Origin: Clostridia bacterium
GTDB taxonomy: Bacteria > Bacillota > Clostridia > Oscillospirales > CAG-272
DNA: 37,806 nt
Assembly (NCBI GenBank): GCA_017545225.1
Contig: JAFWPR010000099.1
Location: 1 to 37,806, forward strand
Direction: 5' to 3'
Position numbers and translations under genes: made by a program. The notes under the pieces are model-generated. The model did no database searches, was not told the origin of the DNA, and was given only the letters and a program-made list of their open reading frames with translations. Each line of letters starts with the position of its first letter. Positions within the stretch are counted from its first letter, which is position 1. Below are positions 1-9,534 of the stretch, piece after piece.

Positions 1-36
1 ATTTCTACAACTATCAGCGAATTCAGTTAAAAACGA

Positions 37-67
37 AACTGACGCCGATGGAACTTCGACGTCAGTT
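37..67 (-). terminator. Probable intrinsic terminator of the lipoprotein gene
   Basis: Perfect 8-bp inverted repeat AACTGACG/CGTCAGTT with a 15-nt loop. Read on the minus strand the stem is followed by TCGTTTTT, which suits termination of the minus-strand gene whose stop lies about 100 nt upstream. Bases 68-169 hold no gene I can support. Confidence 0.45.
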
Positions 68-169
68 CATTGCTTAAAAACTTAATACTGTGTCATAGGG
101 GACCCTTTTTTGTGCTGTCCGTACATATTGGGGCAGTTCAGAGGATCATCCCCTGTTTTATACTCTCAG

Positions 170-835
170 TCAATCTTCCATCAGCTTTTCAAGCTCGGCG
201 TCGGTTTTTCCCTCAAGTTCGCCCATGGGGTAGAAACGGGTCAAAAGAGAGGCGACCGCTTTGTTCTCCACGGCGAAAACGAAGTCGTAATAACCGGGCT
301 CCTCGTCGGGATTTAAGTAGAACTCTCCCCAGTACCCGTCCTCGTCGCGCTCCGATTCGAAAACGGTGACGCATTCGTCGCCGGGATCGGAAAGATCGGT
401 TTTTTCGTAAGAACTCTGGTCTTCCCTGTGCTTAAAGACGTATACGGACATGCGGGTCTCGTCCGTATCCGGCGTCACGCAGACGTACTCGCTCAACTCG
501 AATACGCAGCGGATCCCCTCGGTCGCGGGCTCTTTGGAATTGAATTCCGCGGTGCCCGATCTGTTCCCGGAGAGCGACAAACCGCGAATGATTTTCTCTC
601 CGTCGGGATCGATGAATACGAGTTTGCCGGTGAGACCGGCTTTTTCCGCGTCTTCGTTATCGGAGGTGTCGGGAGCTTCGGCGGTATCCGATCCCACGTC
701 CGCGGTCGCTTCTCCCGCGTCAGCGGTCACGGCTTCCGTATCTTTTCCCTCGCCGCCGTTATCGGCGGTCGAGCCGCATGCTACAAGGCACGTAAGCGTG
801 AGGATCGCAAGAGCGAGCGCGATGAACTTTTTCAT
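170..835 (-). CDS. Secreted lipoprotein of unknown function
   Basis: The 221-residue product starts MKKFIALALAIL and reaches a lipobox ending Leu-Val-Ala-Cys (Cys at about residue 20), so it should be lipid-anchored outside the membrane. An acidic, low-complexity linker rich in Glu, Asp, Ala and Thr follows to about residue 65. The rest is a soluble domain with many Tyr, Asp and Glu residues that I do not recognise. I chose the ATG at 835 because AGGAG lies 7 nt upstream. A TTG seven codons earlier contains that same site as coding sequence and is unlikely. The gene stands alone, divergent from the structured RNA at 1001, with its own promoter. The secretion assignment is firm; the function is unknown. 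Confidence 0.85.
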   Translation of the reverse strand: MKKFIALALAILTLTCLVACGSTADNGGEGKDTEAVTADAGEATADVGSDTAEAPDTSDNEDAEKAGLTGKLVFIDPDGEKIIRGLSLSGNRSGTAEFNSKEPATEGIRCVFELSEYVCVTPDTDETRMSVYVFKHREDQSSYEKTDLSDPGDECVTVFESERDEDGYWGEFYLNPDEEPGYYDFVFAVENKAVASLLTRFYPMGELEGKTDAELEKLMED

Positions 836-867
836 AAAGGTTCTCCTTTTTTTCAAATTTCACGTCC

Positions 868-896
868 AATATACCTCAAAGCGCCTGCTTTGTCAA
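868..896 (-). promoter_or_regulatory. Sigma-A promoter of the lipoprotein gene
   Basis: On the minus strand TTGACA (891-896) is followed by a 17-nt spacer and TATATT (868-873). The transcript would begin about 25 nt upstream of the ATG at 835. Confidence 0.75.
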
Positions 897-964
897 GAAC
901 GGAAGGAGGTGCAAAACGCCCCGCGCCGCGGTTTTCATCATATTAATACTGTGAAAAATAACTA

Positions 965-993
965 TTGACAAAAATGGTCGTAAACTGTATTAT
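965..993 (+). promoter_or_regulatory. Sigma-A promoter of the structured RNA
   Basis: TTGACA (965-970), 17-nt spacer, TATTAT (988-993). The predicted start at about 1000-1001 falls 2-3 nt before the outermost closing stem of the folded RNA, so promoter and RNA are well matched. It may also feed potABCD if the terminator-like hairpin at 1284 is leaky. Confidence 0.75.
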
Positions 994-1000
994 ATACCTT

Positions 1001-1209
1001 GCACGATTTTGCATCTGTGCTGACGACCCGCCGTGAGGCAAAGGAATCGGCGGGCAATAAAACGCAGGACAAGGCCTATGGAGCGTGCCGTCTGTCAGTA
1101 ACCGGTCCGCTCTGGCGGATTATTTCCGCCGCCGGGGCGTTTTGCCTGCGTTCACGTACGGCAGTTTCTTACAGAAACACAAAGATGTCGAGTTTTGATG
1201 CAGAATCGT
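1001..1209 (+). ncRNA. Structured non-coding RNA of about 210 nt, class not assigned
   Basis: The ends form a 13-bp closing stem, 1003-1015 with 1197-1209, interrupted only by one G-U pair. Inside lie a 7-bp hairpin CCCGCCG/CGGCGGG (1027-1033 with 1048-1054), a stem AACGCAGG/CCTGCGTT (1061-1068 with 1145-1152), a hairpin CCGG..GGCGGA/TCCGCC..CCGG (1102-1135), and GTTTC/GAAAC (1164-1178). TGCCGT at 1086-1091 can pair with ACGGCA at 1158-1163. This crosses the AACGCAGG stem and would be a pseudoknot. A consensus promoter sits immediately upstream and no credible reading frame overlaps. The length fits 6S RNA or the raiA-motif class; the branched, pseudoknotted layout argues against 6S. I cannot identify the family. 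Confidence 0.65.
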
Positions 1210-1214
1210 CGTTC

Positions 1215-1254
1215 TTTGCCCCGTGAGGCGTACTGGTGTACGTCGAGGGGCAAA
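1215..1254 (+). other. Stem-loop after the structured RNA
   Basis: TTTGCCCC (1215-1222) pairs with GGGGCAAA (1247-1254), and an inner CGTAC/GTACG stem sits inside. It is not followed by a T tract on the plus strand, so it is probably an RNA domain or processing element and not a terminator. Confidence 0.5.
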
Positions 1255-1283
1255 AACGGCGATAGAAAAAGCACATAAAATGG

Positions 1284-1301
1284 AAAATCCGTAGGATTTT
1301 T
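1284..1301 (+). terminator. Weak terminator-like hairpin
   Basis: AAAATCC and GGATTTT (1284-1290 with 1294-1300) form a 7-bp stem with a 3-nt loop, followed by one more T. It could end the structured RNA transcript. The stem is A+T-rich, so read-through into potA is possible. Confidence 0.4.
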
Positions 1302-1302
1302 A

Positions 1303-1558
1303 CCTTAAAAAGGGAAAGACTAAGGACTTATGAAAACTAAAACAGTTTTCAGCCCGTGCTTTTTCGTTCTGCGCAAAAATCGACGTCTTTGGAAACCGCA
1401 ACTGCAGTCCGCCGAACGGCGGTCCTGTAAAAACTCTTTGCGGGGGTTGCGGCTCAGCCGTAAAGCCGGAGAAAATCCGAATCTTCAAAGGCGTTCGTGG
1501 GTTCGCGCAGAGCTGTATTACGGCTTTCGCGGGTTTTAACCGCAAAGGGGGATGCAAA
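1303..1558 (+). other. Untranslated stretch upstream of potA
   Basis: No convincing gene in either strand. It contains a CCGCCG-AA-CGGCGG inverted repeat (1409-1422) and several short GC-rich repeats such as GCGGG..CCCGC-like pieces near 1520-1545. The open frames here are short and lack ribosome sites. It may be an interspersed repeat or part of a long potA leader. A GGGGG ribosome-site core lies just before the potA ATG. Confidence 0.35.
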
Positions 1559-2666
<1,108 letters not shown>

Positions 2667-2674
<8 letters not shown>

Positions 2675-3506
2675 AAAAAGAAAATTCTCGCCCGGCTCCG
2701 CCTTCCTTAACGCTCCTTATTTCGCGTGGGCGGCTCTGTTCATCGTCATCCCTCTCGCCGTCGTTCTGTTTTACGCGTTCACCGACGGCGACGGACACTT
2801 CACTTTCGACAATATCCTGACGCTGAAGGATTACGGCGGCGTTATCCTGCGCTCGCTCTTATATTCAGTGATCGCGACCGCGGTCACCTTTCTGATCGCA
2901 TATCCCTTTTCGTACGTCGTCTGCCGGATGAGACCCTCGTCGCAGAAGATCGCGAATATGTTCGTTACTCTTCCGATGTGGATAAACCTGCTGATCAAAA
3001 CGTACTGTCTGTCCGCGCTGATGGACGGGAACGGTCTTATAAATCAGGCGCTCCTCGCGATCGGATTCGGCAAGCTCCCGCTGATGAACAACACGGGCGC
3101 GGTCATCTTCGGTATGGTCTACAACTACCTGCCGTATATGATCCTGCCGATCTACAACGTTATGTCGAAGATCGAGCCGTCGCTCCTCGAAGCGGCGTCG
3201 GACCTCGGATGCGGCGCCCTCTCGCGCGTCCGCAGGGTGATCTTCCCGCTGACGGTACCGGGCATAGTTTCGGGAATAATAATGGTGTTCGTGCCGTCGG
3301 TCAGCACGTTCTACATCTCGGCTAAAATGGGCGGGACGGGCGACTTCATGATCGGCGACCTCATCGAGGGACAGATCCACAGCCAGAACAACAACCTGCC
3401 CGTCGCCGCGGCGCTCTCCGCGGTCCTGATGGCGATAATCCTCGTCAGTATGCTCATCCTCAACAGGTTCACCGAAAACGACGAAGGGGGGAGCGTGCTG
3501 ATATGA
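2667..3506 (+). CDS. potB: Spermidine/putrescine ABC transporter permease PotB
   Basis: The 279-residue integral membrane permease has about six hydrophobic segments. The first is near residues 17-37, and others cluster at about 62-85, 97-120, 140-160, 195-215 and 245-265. The cytoplasmic coupling loop carries the EAA-type motif [17 protein letters not shown] near 175-190, which docks onto PotA. Length and order match PotB. The start overlaps the potA stop by 8 nt and the gene overlaps potC by 4 nt (ATGA), so the four pot genes should be co-translated. Confidence 0.93.
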
Positions 3507-4312
3507 AAAAACTCGGCCGGGTCTTTATCGGCATCGTCTATGCGATCCTCTACGCCCCTCTCCTCGTGATGGCGGTCTTTTCGTTCAACTCGGCGAAAAG
3601 CACCACGACGTTCAGCGGTTTCTCGTTCAGATGGTACGTGAATCTGTTTTACGACCGATCCATGCGCGGGATCCTGCTCAATACGCTCCTGATCTCCGCC
3701 TGCGCCGCGGTCCTGGCGACCGTTCTCGGCGTAATAGCGGCGTACGGCATCTACAAAATGAGATCGAAACGGCTCAAGAGCGCGGTAAACACGGTCACGA
3801 ACGTCCCGCTGATCAACCCGGACATCATCACCGGCGTATCGCTGATGCTTCTGTTCACGTTCTTCGGGACGTGGTTCCTTCACAACTCGGCGATCCTCGG
3901 CTTCCCGACCCTTCTGATCGCGCATATCACGTTCAATCTTCCGTACGTGATCCTTAACGTGCTGCCGCGTCTGTACGCTTCGGACGTTTCGCTCTACGAG
4001 GCGGCGATGGATCTCGGATGCACGAAGACAAAAGCGTTCTGGCGGATCGTCTTTCCGGGCATCGTCCCCGGGATCGTGTCGGGCTTCATCATGGCGTTCA
4101 CGCTGTCGCTCGACGACTTCATAATCAGTTACTACACGAACGGCCACTTCAACATTCTCGCAACGAGTCTTTACACGGCGGTCAAAAAGCCGCTGTCGCC
4201 CGAATACTACGCGCTGTACACGATCATTATGCTCGCGATCATGCTTCTTTTGGGCGCGGTAAACTTCATCGAGATCCGTTCCGACAGAAAAAATACCCCG
4301 GTAAAAAAATAG
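3503..4312 (+). CDS. potC: Spermidine/putrescine ABC transporter permease PotC
   Basis: The 269-residue second permease pairs with PotB to form the channel. It has an N-terminal membrane segment (about residues 7-29) and about five more, plus an EAA loop EAAMDLGCTKTKAFWRI near 165-182. The start overlaps potB in an ATGA arrangement. It ends with TAG, one of only two genes here that do, which matters for reading the carA amber codon. potD follows 13 nt later. Confidence 0.93.
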   Translation: MKKLGRVFIGIVYAILYAPLLVMAVFSFNSAKSTTTFSGFSFRWYVNLFYDRSMRGILLNTLLISACAAVLATVLGVIAAYGIYKMRSKRLKSAVNTVTNVPLINPDIITGVSLMLLFTFFGTWFLHNSAILGFPTLLIAHITFNLPYVILNVLPRLYASDVSLYEAAMDLGCTKTKAFWRIVFPGIVPGIVSGFIMAFTLSLDDFIISYYTNGHFNILATSLYTAVKKPLSPEYYALYTIIMLAIMLLLGAVNFIEIRSDRKNTPVKK

Positions 4313-4325
4313 ATTGGAGAATAAA

Positions 4326-5483
4326 ATGAAAAAAATCGTATCGCTCGCACTCGCCGCGATCATGCTCGCGGTCACCCTGATCCTCTCCTCCTGCTCCGGC
4401 GGCGGACTTGCGGATCTCAAAGCAGAACTCGAAGGCAAGCTCGAAGGCAATTACGAAAACGACCTCGCGGGCACCACCCTGTACGTCTACAACTGGGGAG
4501 AATATATCTCCGACGGCGAGGACGACACCCTCGACATCAATGCCGCGTTCGAAGCGGTGACGGGTATCCACGTCGAATACAGCACATACGACAGCAACGA
4601 GTCGATGTACGCGACGGTATCCGGCGGGGGCGTCGAATACGACGTCGTCATCCCTTCCGACTATATGATCGAGCGGCTTATCAAAGAGGACCGTCTCGAG
4701 AAGATCGACGTCTCGAAGCTTCAGAACTACAAATATATCGGCGACGAGTACAAAGATCTCTTCTACGATCCGGACAACGAATATTCAGTTCCCTACGCGG
4801 TCGGTTACCTCTGCCTGATCTACAACAACACGCTCGTCGACCCCGAGGACGTCGAAGACCAGTCGTGGTCGCTCATGTGGAACGAAAAATACAAGGGTCA
4901 GATCCTCGGCATCGACAACGCGCGCGACGCTCTGGCGATCTCGATGTTCTCCCTCGGTATCGACGTGAACACCGCGGATCCCGCCGAATGGGACCGCGCC
5001 GCCGATCATCTGTCCGAGGCGGTTCCGCTCTTCCAGGGATGGGCGATGGACCAGGTATTCCAGAAGATGGAGGGCGAGAACGCCGCGATCGCCGCTTATT
5101 ACGCGGGCGACTATTTCACCATGGTCTACGATATGGACGACTCAAACGGCAACGGCGACCACCTCTCGATGTACTATCCCAAGGACGGAACGAACGTGTT
5201 CTACGACGCGTGCTGCATCCTCAAGGGATCGAAAAACTATGAGGCTGCGCTTCTGTATCTCGACTTTCTGATGGATCCGTATATCGCGCTGCAGAACGCC
5301 GAGTACATCCACTACGCGTGCCCGAACACCGCCGTTTCTTCAAATGAAGAGTACAGCGAATACGGCAACGATATGCTTTATCCGACCGCCGAAGTCAAGG
5401 CGGAAGCATACCATCACCTCGACGACGAGGTGGTGAAACACTACACCGATCTCTGGAACAAGATAAAGAGTTCAAGCAAATAA
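4326..5483 (+). CDS. potD: Spermidine/putrescine-binding lipoprotein PotD
   Basis: The 385-residue substrate-binding component of the polyamine importer is a lipoprotein. The signal MKKIVSLALAAIML runs to a lipobox Leu-Ser-Ser-Cys (Cys23). Residues from about 50 show the PotD/PotF pattern LYVYNWGEYI followed by binding-lobe segments such as YDVVIPSDYMIERL and SVPYAVGYLCLIYN. I chose ATG 4326 because GGAGA sits just upstream; the TTG at 4314 overlaps that site. It is the last gene of potABCD and is followed by a strong terminator. Confidence 0.94.
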   Translation: MKKIVSLALAAIMLAVTLILSSCSGGGLADLKAELEGKLEGNYENDLAGTTLYVYNWGEYISDGEDDTLDINAAFEAVTGIHVEYSTYDSNESMYATVSGGGVEYDVVIPSDYMIERLIKEDRLEKIDVSKLQNYKYIGDEYKDLFYDPDNEYSVPYAVGYLCLIYNNTLVDPEDVEDQSWSLMWNEKYKGQILGIDNARDALAISMFSLGIDVNTADPAEWDRAADHLSEAVPLFQGWAMDQVFQKMEGENAAIAAYYAGDYFTMVYDMDDSNGNGDHLSMYYPKDGTNVFYDACCILKGSKNYEAALLYLDFLMDPYIALQNAEYIHYACPNTAVSSNEEYSEYGNDMLYPTAEVKAEAYHHLDDEVVKHYTDLWNKIKSSSK

Positions 5484-5490
5484 AATAAGC

Positions 5491-5527
5491 AAAGCGCCCG
5501 CCGCGGGGGATCCGCGGCGGGCGCTTT
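5491..5527 (+). terminator. Intrinsic terminator of potABCD
   Basis: A 16-bp perfect stem, AAAGCGCCCGCCGCGG (5491-5506) with its complement (5512-5527), with a 5-nt loop and ending in TTT. It lies 7 nt after the potD stop. Confidence 0.9.
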
Positions 5528-5597
5528 GAGTGAAGAGAGAAGAGAGAAAAGAGAAAAGAAACGGAAGAAAATTGCCGGAGGCAATTTTCAGAATGTG

Positions 5598-5630
5598 AAA
5601 GGACCGCCGCTTTGAAGCGGCGGTCCTTTT
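5598..5630 (-). terminator. Intrinsic terminator of the glycosyltransferase gene
   Basis: A 15-bp stem AAAGGACCGCCGCTT/AAGCGGCGGTCCTTT with a 2-nt loop, lying 8 nt beyond the minus-strand stop at 5638. It has T runs on both strands and can work in both directions. A smaller hairpin ATTGCC-GGA-GGCAAT lies next to it near 5573-5587. Confidence 0.8.
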
Positions 5631-5637
5631 GAAGTTC

Positions 5638-6996
5638 TTATTCTTTCGGCGGTTCGATCTTTTTGTTCTTTTTGCCGCTCTTGACGTCTTCGATCGAGAG
5701 CGATCTGGTGTGTTCGATATGCTTCCAGGAAACCTTCGTGAAGAACGAGGCGACCGCGATCGGAACGTACGTCGTCATGAAGATCGGGAACGTGAACGTG
5801 AACAGGATCTTTTTCCACGCCGGCATGTGTATATACCGCCATTCCGTTATAGTCACGAAGATGCCGAGGACGAACATCATCGCGTTCGCCCGGAGCAGCG
5901 GCCCGATAATGAGCCATATCGCGTGGCCGAACGTGCTTCCGATCTCGAAGAGCGTGACGAGCGTGGCGACCGTTCCGATGATGTCGACCAGAAGGATGAG
6001 CAGCGACAGGATCATCGCGGGCATGATCGACATCGCCATATCGAAGCAGGCGAAATTCGTCCGCGACTCCTCTTCGCTTCCGCGCTTGCGGAAGATCCCC
6101 TTGATGAGCTTGATACCGTAATGTCTGTAGACCTGCAGATATCCGCGGCCCCAGCGCAGACGCTGGTGCCAGGACTGACGGAACTTCGTCGGCTGCTCGT
6201 CGTAGAAATGAGCGGTGCCGCAGTATCCTATCTTGACGCCGGAGAGAATGTTCACCGTCGTGAACTGGATGTCCTCGGTGAGAAGGAAGTATTTCCACTC
6301 GAGCTTCCCGTCCGGTCCCGTCGATACGGTCGAACGGTCGAACAGAAAGCCGGTGCCGGAGACAGCGCAGCTCGTTCCGAGGACCATTCTCGGGGCGTTC
6401 AGGTATCTCGCCTCGCGCAGAAACCAAAGCGCGTAGCCGGCGGAAATCCAGTTGTCTCCGAAATTCTTCGAGTTTCTGTAGCTCGTGACCACCTTGTAGC
6501 CGGCGGAGTACGTCTTGTTGATCTCCTCGATGTAGTTCTCTTCGAGGACGTTGTCCGCGTCGAACACGATGAACGCGTCGAACGCGTCCGCCGGGTAATC
6601 CTCGTTGATGCGTTCCATCAGAAAGTCGATCGCGTATCCCTTGCCTATCTGCGTCAGGTCGTGTCTCTCGTAGACGACCGCCCCGGCCTTCCGGCAGATA
6701 TCGGCGGTCGAGTCGGTGCAGTTGTCCGCCACGACGAACGTCGTGACGAGTTCCGACGGATACGTCTGGTTCTTTATGCTGTCGATAAGCCCGCCGATGA
6801 CCGCCTCTTCGTTGCGCGCCGAGATGATAACGGCGAATTTGTGAGGCACGCCTTCTTTCGGGGTGCGGGGCTTCCGGAACAGGCTGACGGCAATATAGAA
6901 AAACTGATAGGAATAGCACACGAAGAAAACCCACGTGAGTACTCTGTTTATTGTTTGCAGCACCAGCAGGAACTGGGCCATAAAAGTCATGTTCAT
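5638..6996 (-). CDS. Membrane glycosyltransferase, GT2 family
   Basis: A 452-residue polytopic protein. A hydrophobic N-terminal region (about 8-40) precedes a GT-A catalytic domain with the nucleotide-sugar-binding FAVIISARNEE start (54-64), FDADN (DxD-type Asp146 and Asp148), a TED motif (240-242, catalytic base) and QRLRW (278-282). This set is typical of cellulose-synthase-like or hyaluronan-synthase-like processive enzymes that build and export polysaccharide. Several membrane helices follow from about 310 to 430, then a basic tail. It probably makes a surface polysaccharide, but sugar and product cannot be told. AGGAAG lies just upstream of the ATG. The gene stands alone with its own promoter and terminator. 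Confidence 0.9.
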   Translation of the reverse strand: MNMTFMAQFLLVLQTINRVLTWVFFVCYSYQFFYIAVSLFRKPRTPKEGVPHKFAVIISARNEEAVIGGLIDSIKNQTYPSELVTTFVVADNCTDSTADICRKAGAVVYERHDLTQIGKGYAIDFLMERINEDYPADAFDAFIVFDADNVLEENYIEEINKTYSAGYKVVTSYRNSKNFGDNWISAGYALWFLREARYLNAPRMVLGTSCAVSGTGFLFDRSTVSTGPDGKLEWKYFLLTEDIQFTTVNILSGVKIGYCGTAHFYDEQPTKFRQSWHQRLRWGRGYLQVYRHYGIKLIKGIFRKRGSEEESRTNFACFDMAMSIMPAMILSLLILLVDIIGTVATLVTLFEIGSTFGHAIWLIIGPLLRANAMMFVLGIFVTITEWRYIHMPAWKKILFTFTFPIFMTTYVPIAVASFFTKVSWKHIEHTRSLSIEDVKSGKKNKKIEPPKE

Positions 6997-7094
6997 CCGG
7001 ACTTCCTAACCTTTCGCTTGAAACGGCGCGATGACCGGGTCCGTCTGGGGAGGCCGGCGCGGGGGAGACGGATCTTTCCCGCCGCGTAAAATAT

Positions 7095-7123
7095 ATGATA
7101 CCACATTTTTCTGTTTTTTACAA
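7095..7123 (-). promoter_or_regulatory. Sigma-A promoter of the glycosyltransferase gene
   Basis: On the minus strand TTGTAA (7118-7123), 17-nt spacer, TATCAT (7095-7100), giving a leader of about 90 nt. It is divergent from the promoter at 7165. Confidence 0.55.
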
Positions 7124-7164
7124 GCGTTTTGAAAAAACGGGAGGCGTACGAAGGCCCGTTATTA

Positions 7165-7193
7165 TTGACATAGAATAGAATAAAGTATATAAT
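7165..7193 (+). promoter_or_regulatory. Consensus sigma-A promoter of the glycyl radical enzyme operon
   Basis: Perfect TTGACA (7165-7170), 17-nt spacer and perfect TATAAT (7188-7193). The predicted start near 7200 is too close to an in-frame ATG at 7209 for that to be used, supporting the ATG at 7269. Confidence 0.9.
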
Positions 7194-7268
7194 ATATGAT
7201 GTTATATAATGGGTAAACGGGCGCCTCGAATAAAAGAGGACGTTCCGAACCGCCACGGAGGACCGAGG

Positions 7269-9524
7269 ATGGAAAACGTTTTTGAGAAATACGAGTTCAC
7301 CGGAAGAGTGGGCGAAATATATAAAGGCGTACGGGCGAGACTCAAATCGCACGACGAAAGGGAAGGCACGTACACCGGTTTTCCGGACGACGGGAAGACT
7401 CCGTTCGAGGATATGTTCGAAAAGTATGCGAACGAACCTTATATAATCCGCGAGGCGTACGGTATCGTCGAGTCTTGGCTCGTCTCGGAGATCCCCTTCT
7501 TCGAGGGCGATATCATAGTCGGGTTCCCGCGCCCGTGCCGCCCCGTTTACGAGCATTTCTGCCGCGGCATAACGATAGAGGGCGGCGACGGGAGGACGGA
7601 ACGGCTCTCGGGCGAGATGGTCCCGTTCTCCTACGACGAAATGCACAGACGGAGTTTCGAGAGAGTCGGCAAAAGTCAGGAAGAGTACGACGCGATGTGT
7701 TCCTCACTCTGGTGGACGGGGGGTTATCAGGGTCACACCGTCCCGTCTTATCCGAAACTCCTCTCGATGGGTCTTTCCGGCGTCATGGCGCAGATCGACG
7801 AATATGACGCGAAGACCGATCCGTCCGATACCAAAAGACGAGACTTTTACAGGGCGTGCCGCATAATCATAGACGGCATGAGCCGCTGGATAGAACTGCA
7901 CGCCGACAAAGCGGCGTCACTCGCCGCCGAAGCGGAAGGAGAAAAGAGAGAACAGCTCCTGACGATCGAGCGCACCTGCCGCAAGGTCTCCCGCGATAAA
8001 CCTACGACGTTCCTCGAAGCCGCTCAGTTGATGTGGTTCTACTGCCTGTGGGACTGGGTCGACTGCGTGGGCAGATTCGATCAGTATATGTACCCGTTCT
8101 GGCGGGGGGAGAAAGACCTCGATACGCTCGCCGCTATCTTCATGAAAACGTGGGAGCACGGCGTCCACAACATGACCGTCGGCGGCGTCATCCCCGAGAC
8201 GGGCGAGGACGCGACGAACGATATAACGTATAACGTGCTCCGCATCATGAGAACGATGCACGAAACGCACCCGAGGATGACGGTCAGGGTCCACGAGGGG
8301 ACCCCGCACGAACTGTGGCAGCTCATCGTCCTGATGTGGTCGGAGGGCATGTCCGACCCAACGATCGCGTCCGACAAGAACGCGATAAACGGTCTTGTCG
8401 GCTACGGCGTGCCTCTTCGCGACGCGCGCGACTACTCGATCCTCGGATGTCAGGAGATAGAGATCCCCGGAAAGAGCAACTTCGGCTGCGAGGACGGCTC
8501 GATCAACCTCGCCAAGATACTTGAATACACACTCTTCAACGGCCGGGACATGATCACGGGCGAGAAGTGCGGACTCGATGTCGGCAGACTTACCGACTAC
8601 GAAACGTTCGACGGTCTGTGGGCTGCGTACGTGAAAGAGGTCGAATATATAACGGAAATGTTCTGCGACTGCTGCAACATAGGCGTCGACCGCCGCGTCG
8701 CCAACGTGTCGAAGCTCGTCAAGTCGACGATGACGGAGGCGTGTATAGAGCGCGGTCTGCAGCACGACGAGGGCGGCCCCGTCTATAACTACGGAGTCGT
8801 CGAGACGGCGGGTCACGGAGCAGTCGCCGACTCGCTTTACGCGCTCAAAACTCTCGTTTACGAACAGCGCAAACTCACCCTCGAAGAAGTTTACGACGCG
8901 CTCCTCTCGGACTTCGAGGACCGCGAGGATATCCGCAGGATGCTCCTTTCCGCTCCGAAGTTCGGCAACAACGACGAGGGAGCGGACGAGATGGCGGCGC
9001 GCGTCCTCGGACAGTTCTGGTCCGAGATCAGAAAGTACAAGTCCCGCCGCGGCGACGTGTTCACCGGCGCGTGCTCGCTGCTCGGCGGCGGTATAGAATA
9101 CGGAAAAGGCACGTGGGCGATGGCGGACGGCCGGCACAAAGGCGACCCGCTCGGCAACACGATAGGCCCGAGAACGGGATCGGACAAGAACGGTCTGACC
9201 GCGATGCTCTCGTCCGTCGCAAAGATGCCGCTTCACCTCGGCGTCGGCGGCACTACGTGCAACGTCCTGATCCCGACGACGATGACGGCGACGGAGGAGA
9301 TGAGAGAAAACATCATCTCCCTGATGAAAACGTTCTCCGAGACGGGCGGTCAGCTCGCGCAGATCACGACGGCTCCGCTCGAGGACATGAAGGACGCGCA
9401 GATCCACCCCGAGGATCACGGGGATCTGATCGTCCGGCTCGGCGGATTCTCGATGAAATTCATCGATTTCGATACCGAGACCCAGAACGAATTTATAATG
9501 AGATACGCCTGCGCGGCGGAATAA
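7269..9524 (+). CDS. Glycyl radical enzyme, dehydratase-like, substrate unknown (copy 1)
   Basis: A 751-residue member of the pyruvate formate-lyase/glycyl radical family. A thiyl radical at Cys394 in SILGCQE is expected, with Glu396 as the likely base. The Cys-x-Glu pattern is that of glycyl radical dehydratases and lyases, unlike the Cys-Cys of pyruvate formate-lyase. The glycyl radical site is IVRLGGFS near the C terminus (Gly726). WWTGGYQGHTV near 148-158 resembles the substrate-side segment of this family. I chose ATG 7269 because GGAGGA lies 6 nt upstream and the promoter start is near 7200. The next gene is a close paralogue. No activating enzyme is adjacent, and the substrate cannot be inferred. 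Oxygen-sensitive chemistry implies an anaerobe. Confidence 0.9.
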   Translation: MENVFEKYEFTGRVGEIYKGVRARLKSHDEREGTYTGFPDDGKTPFEDMFEKYANEPYIIREAYGIVESWLVSEIPFFEGDIIVGFPRPCRPVYEHFCRGITIEGGDGRTERLSGEMVPFSYDEMHRRSFERVGKSQEEYDAMCSSLWWTGGYQGHTVPSYPKLLSMGLSGVMAQIDEYDAKTDPSDTKRRDFYRACRIIIDGMSRWIELHADKAASLAAEAEGEKREQLLTIERTCRKVSRDKPTTFLEAAQLMWFYCLWDWVDCVGRFDQYMYPFWRGEKDLDTLAAIFMKTWEHGVHNMTVGGVIPETGEDATNDITYNVLRIMRTMHETHPRMTVRVHEGTPHELWQLIVLMWSEGMSDPTIASDKNAINGLVGYGVPLRDARDYSILGCQEIEIPGKSNFGCEDGSINLAKILEYTLFNGRDMITGEKCGLDVGRLTDYETFDGLWAAYVKEVEYITEMFCDCCNIGVDRRVANVSKLVKSTMTEACIERGLQHDEGGPVYNYGVVETAGHGAVADSLYALKTLVYEQRKLTLEEVYDALLSDFEDREDIRRMLLSAPKFGNNDEGADEMAARVLGQFWSEIRKYKSRRGDVFTGACSLLGGGIEYGKGTWAMADGRHKGDPLGNTIGPRTGSDKNGLTAMLSSVAKMPLHLGVGGTTCNVLIPTTMTATEEMRENIISLMKTFSETGGQLAQITTAPLEDMKDAQIHPEDHGDLIVRLGGFSMKFIDFDTETQNEFIMRYACAAE

Positions 9525-9534
9525 GGAGAGTACA

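Noticed and set aside
78-125. A GGGGACCC-TTTTTT stretch similar to repeats linked with REP-associated transposases.
   Set aside because: Only one copy is visible, without a clear palindrome or transposase, so the resemblance rests on memory alone.
1001-1209. Calling the structured RNA 6S RNA.
   Set aside because: Length and closing stem fit, but several hairpins and a crossing helix do not suit the single rod of 6S RNA.
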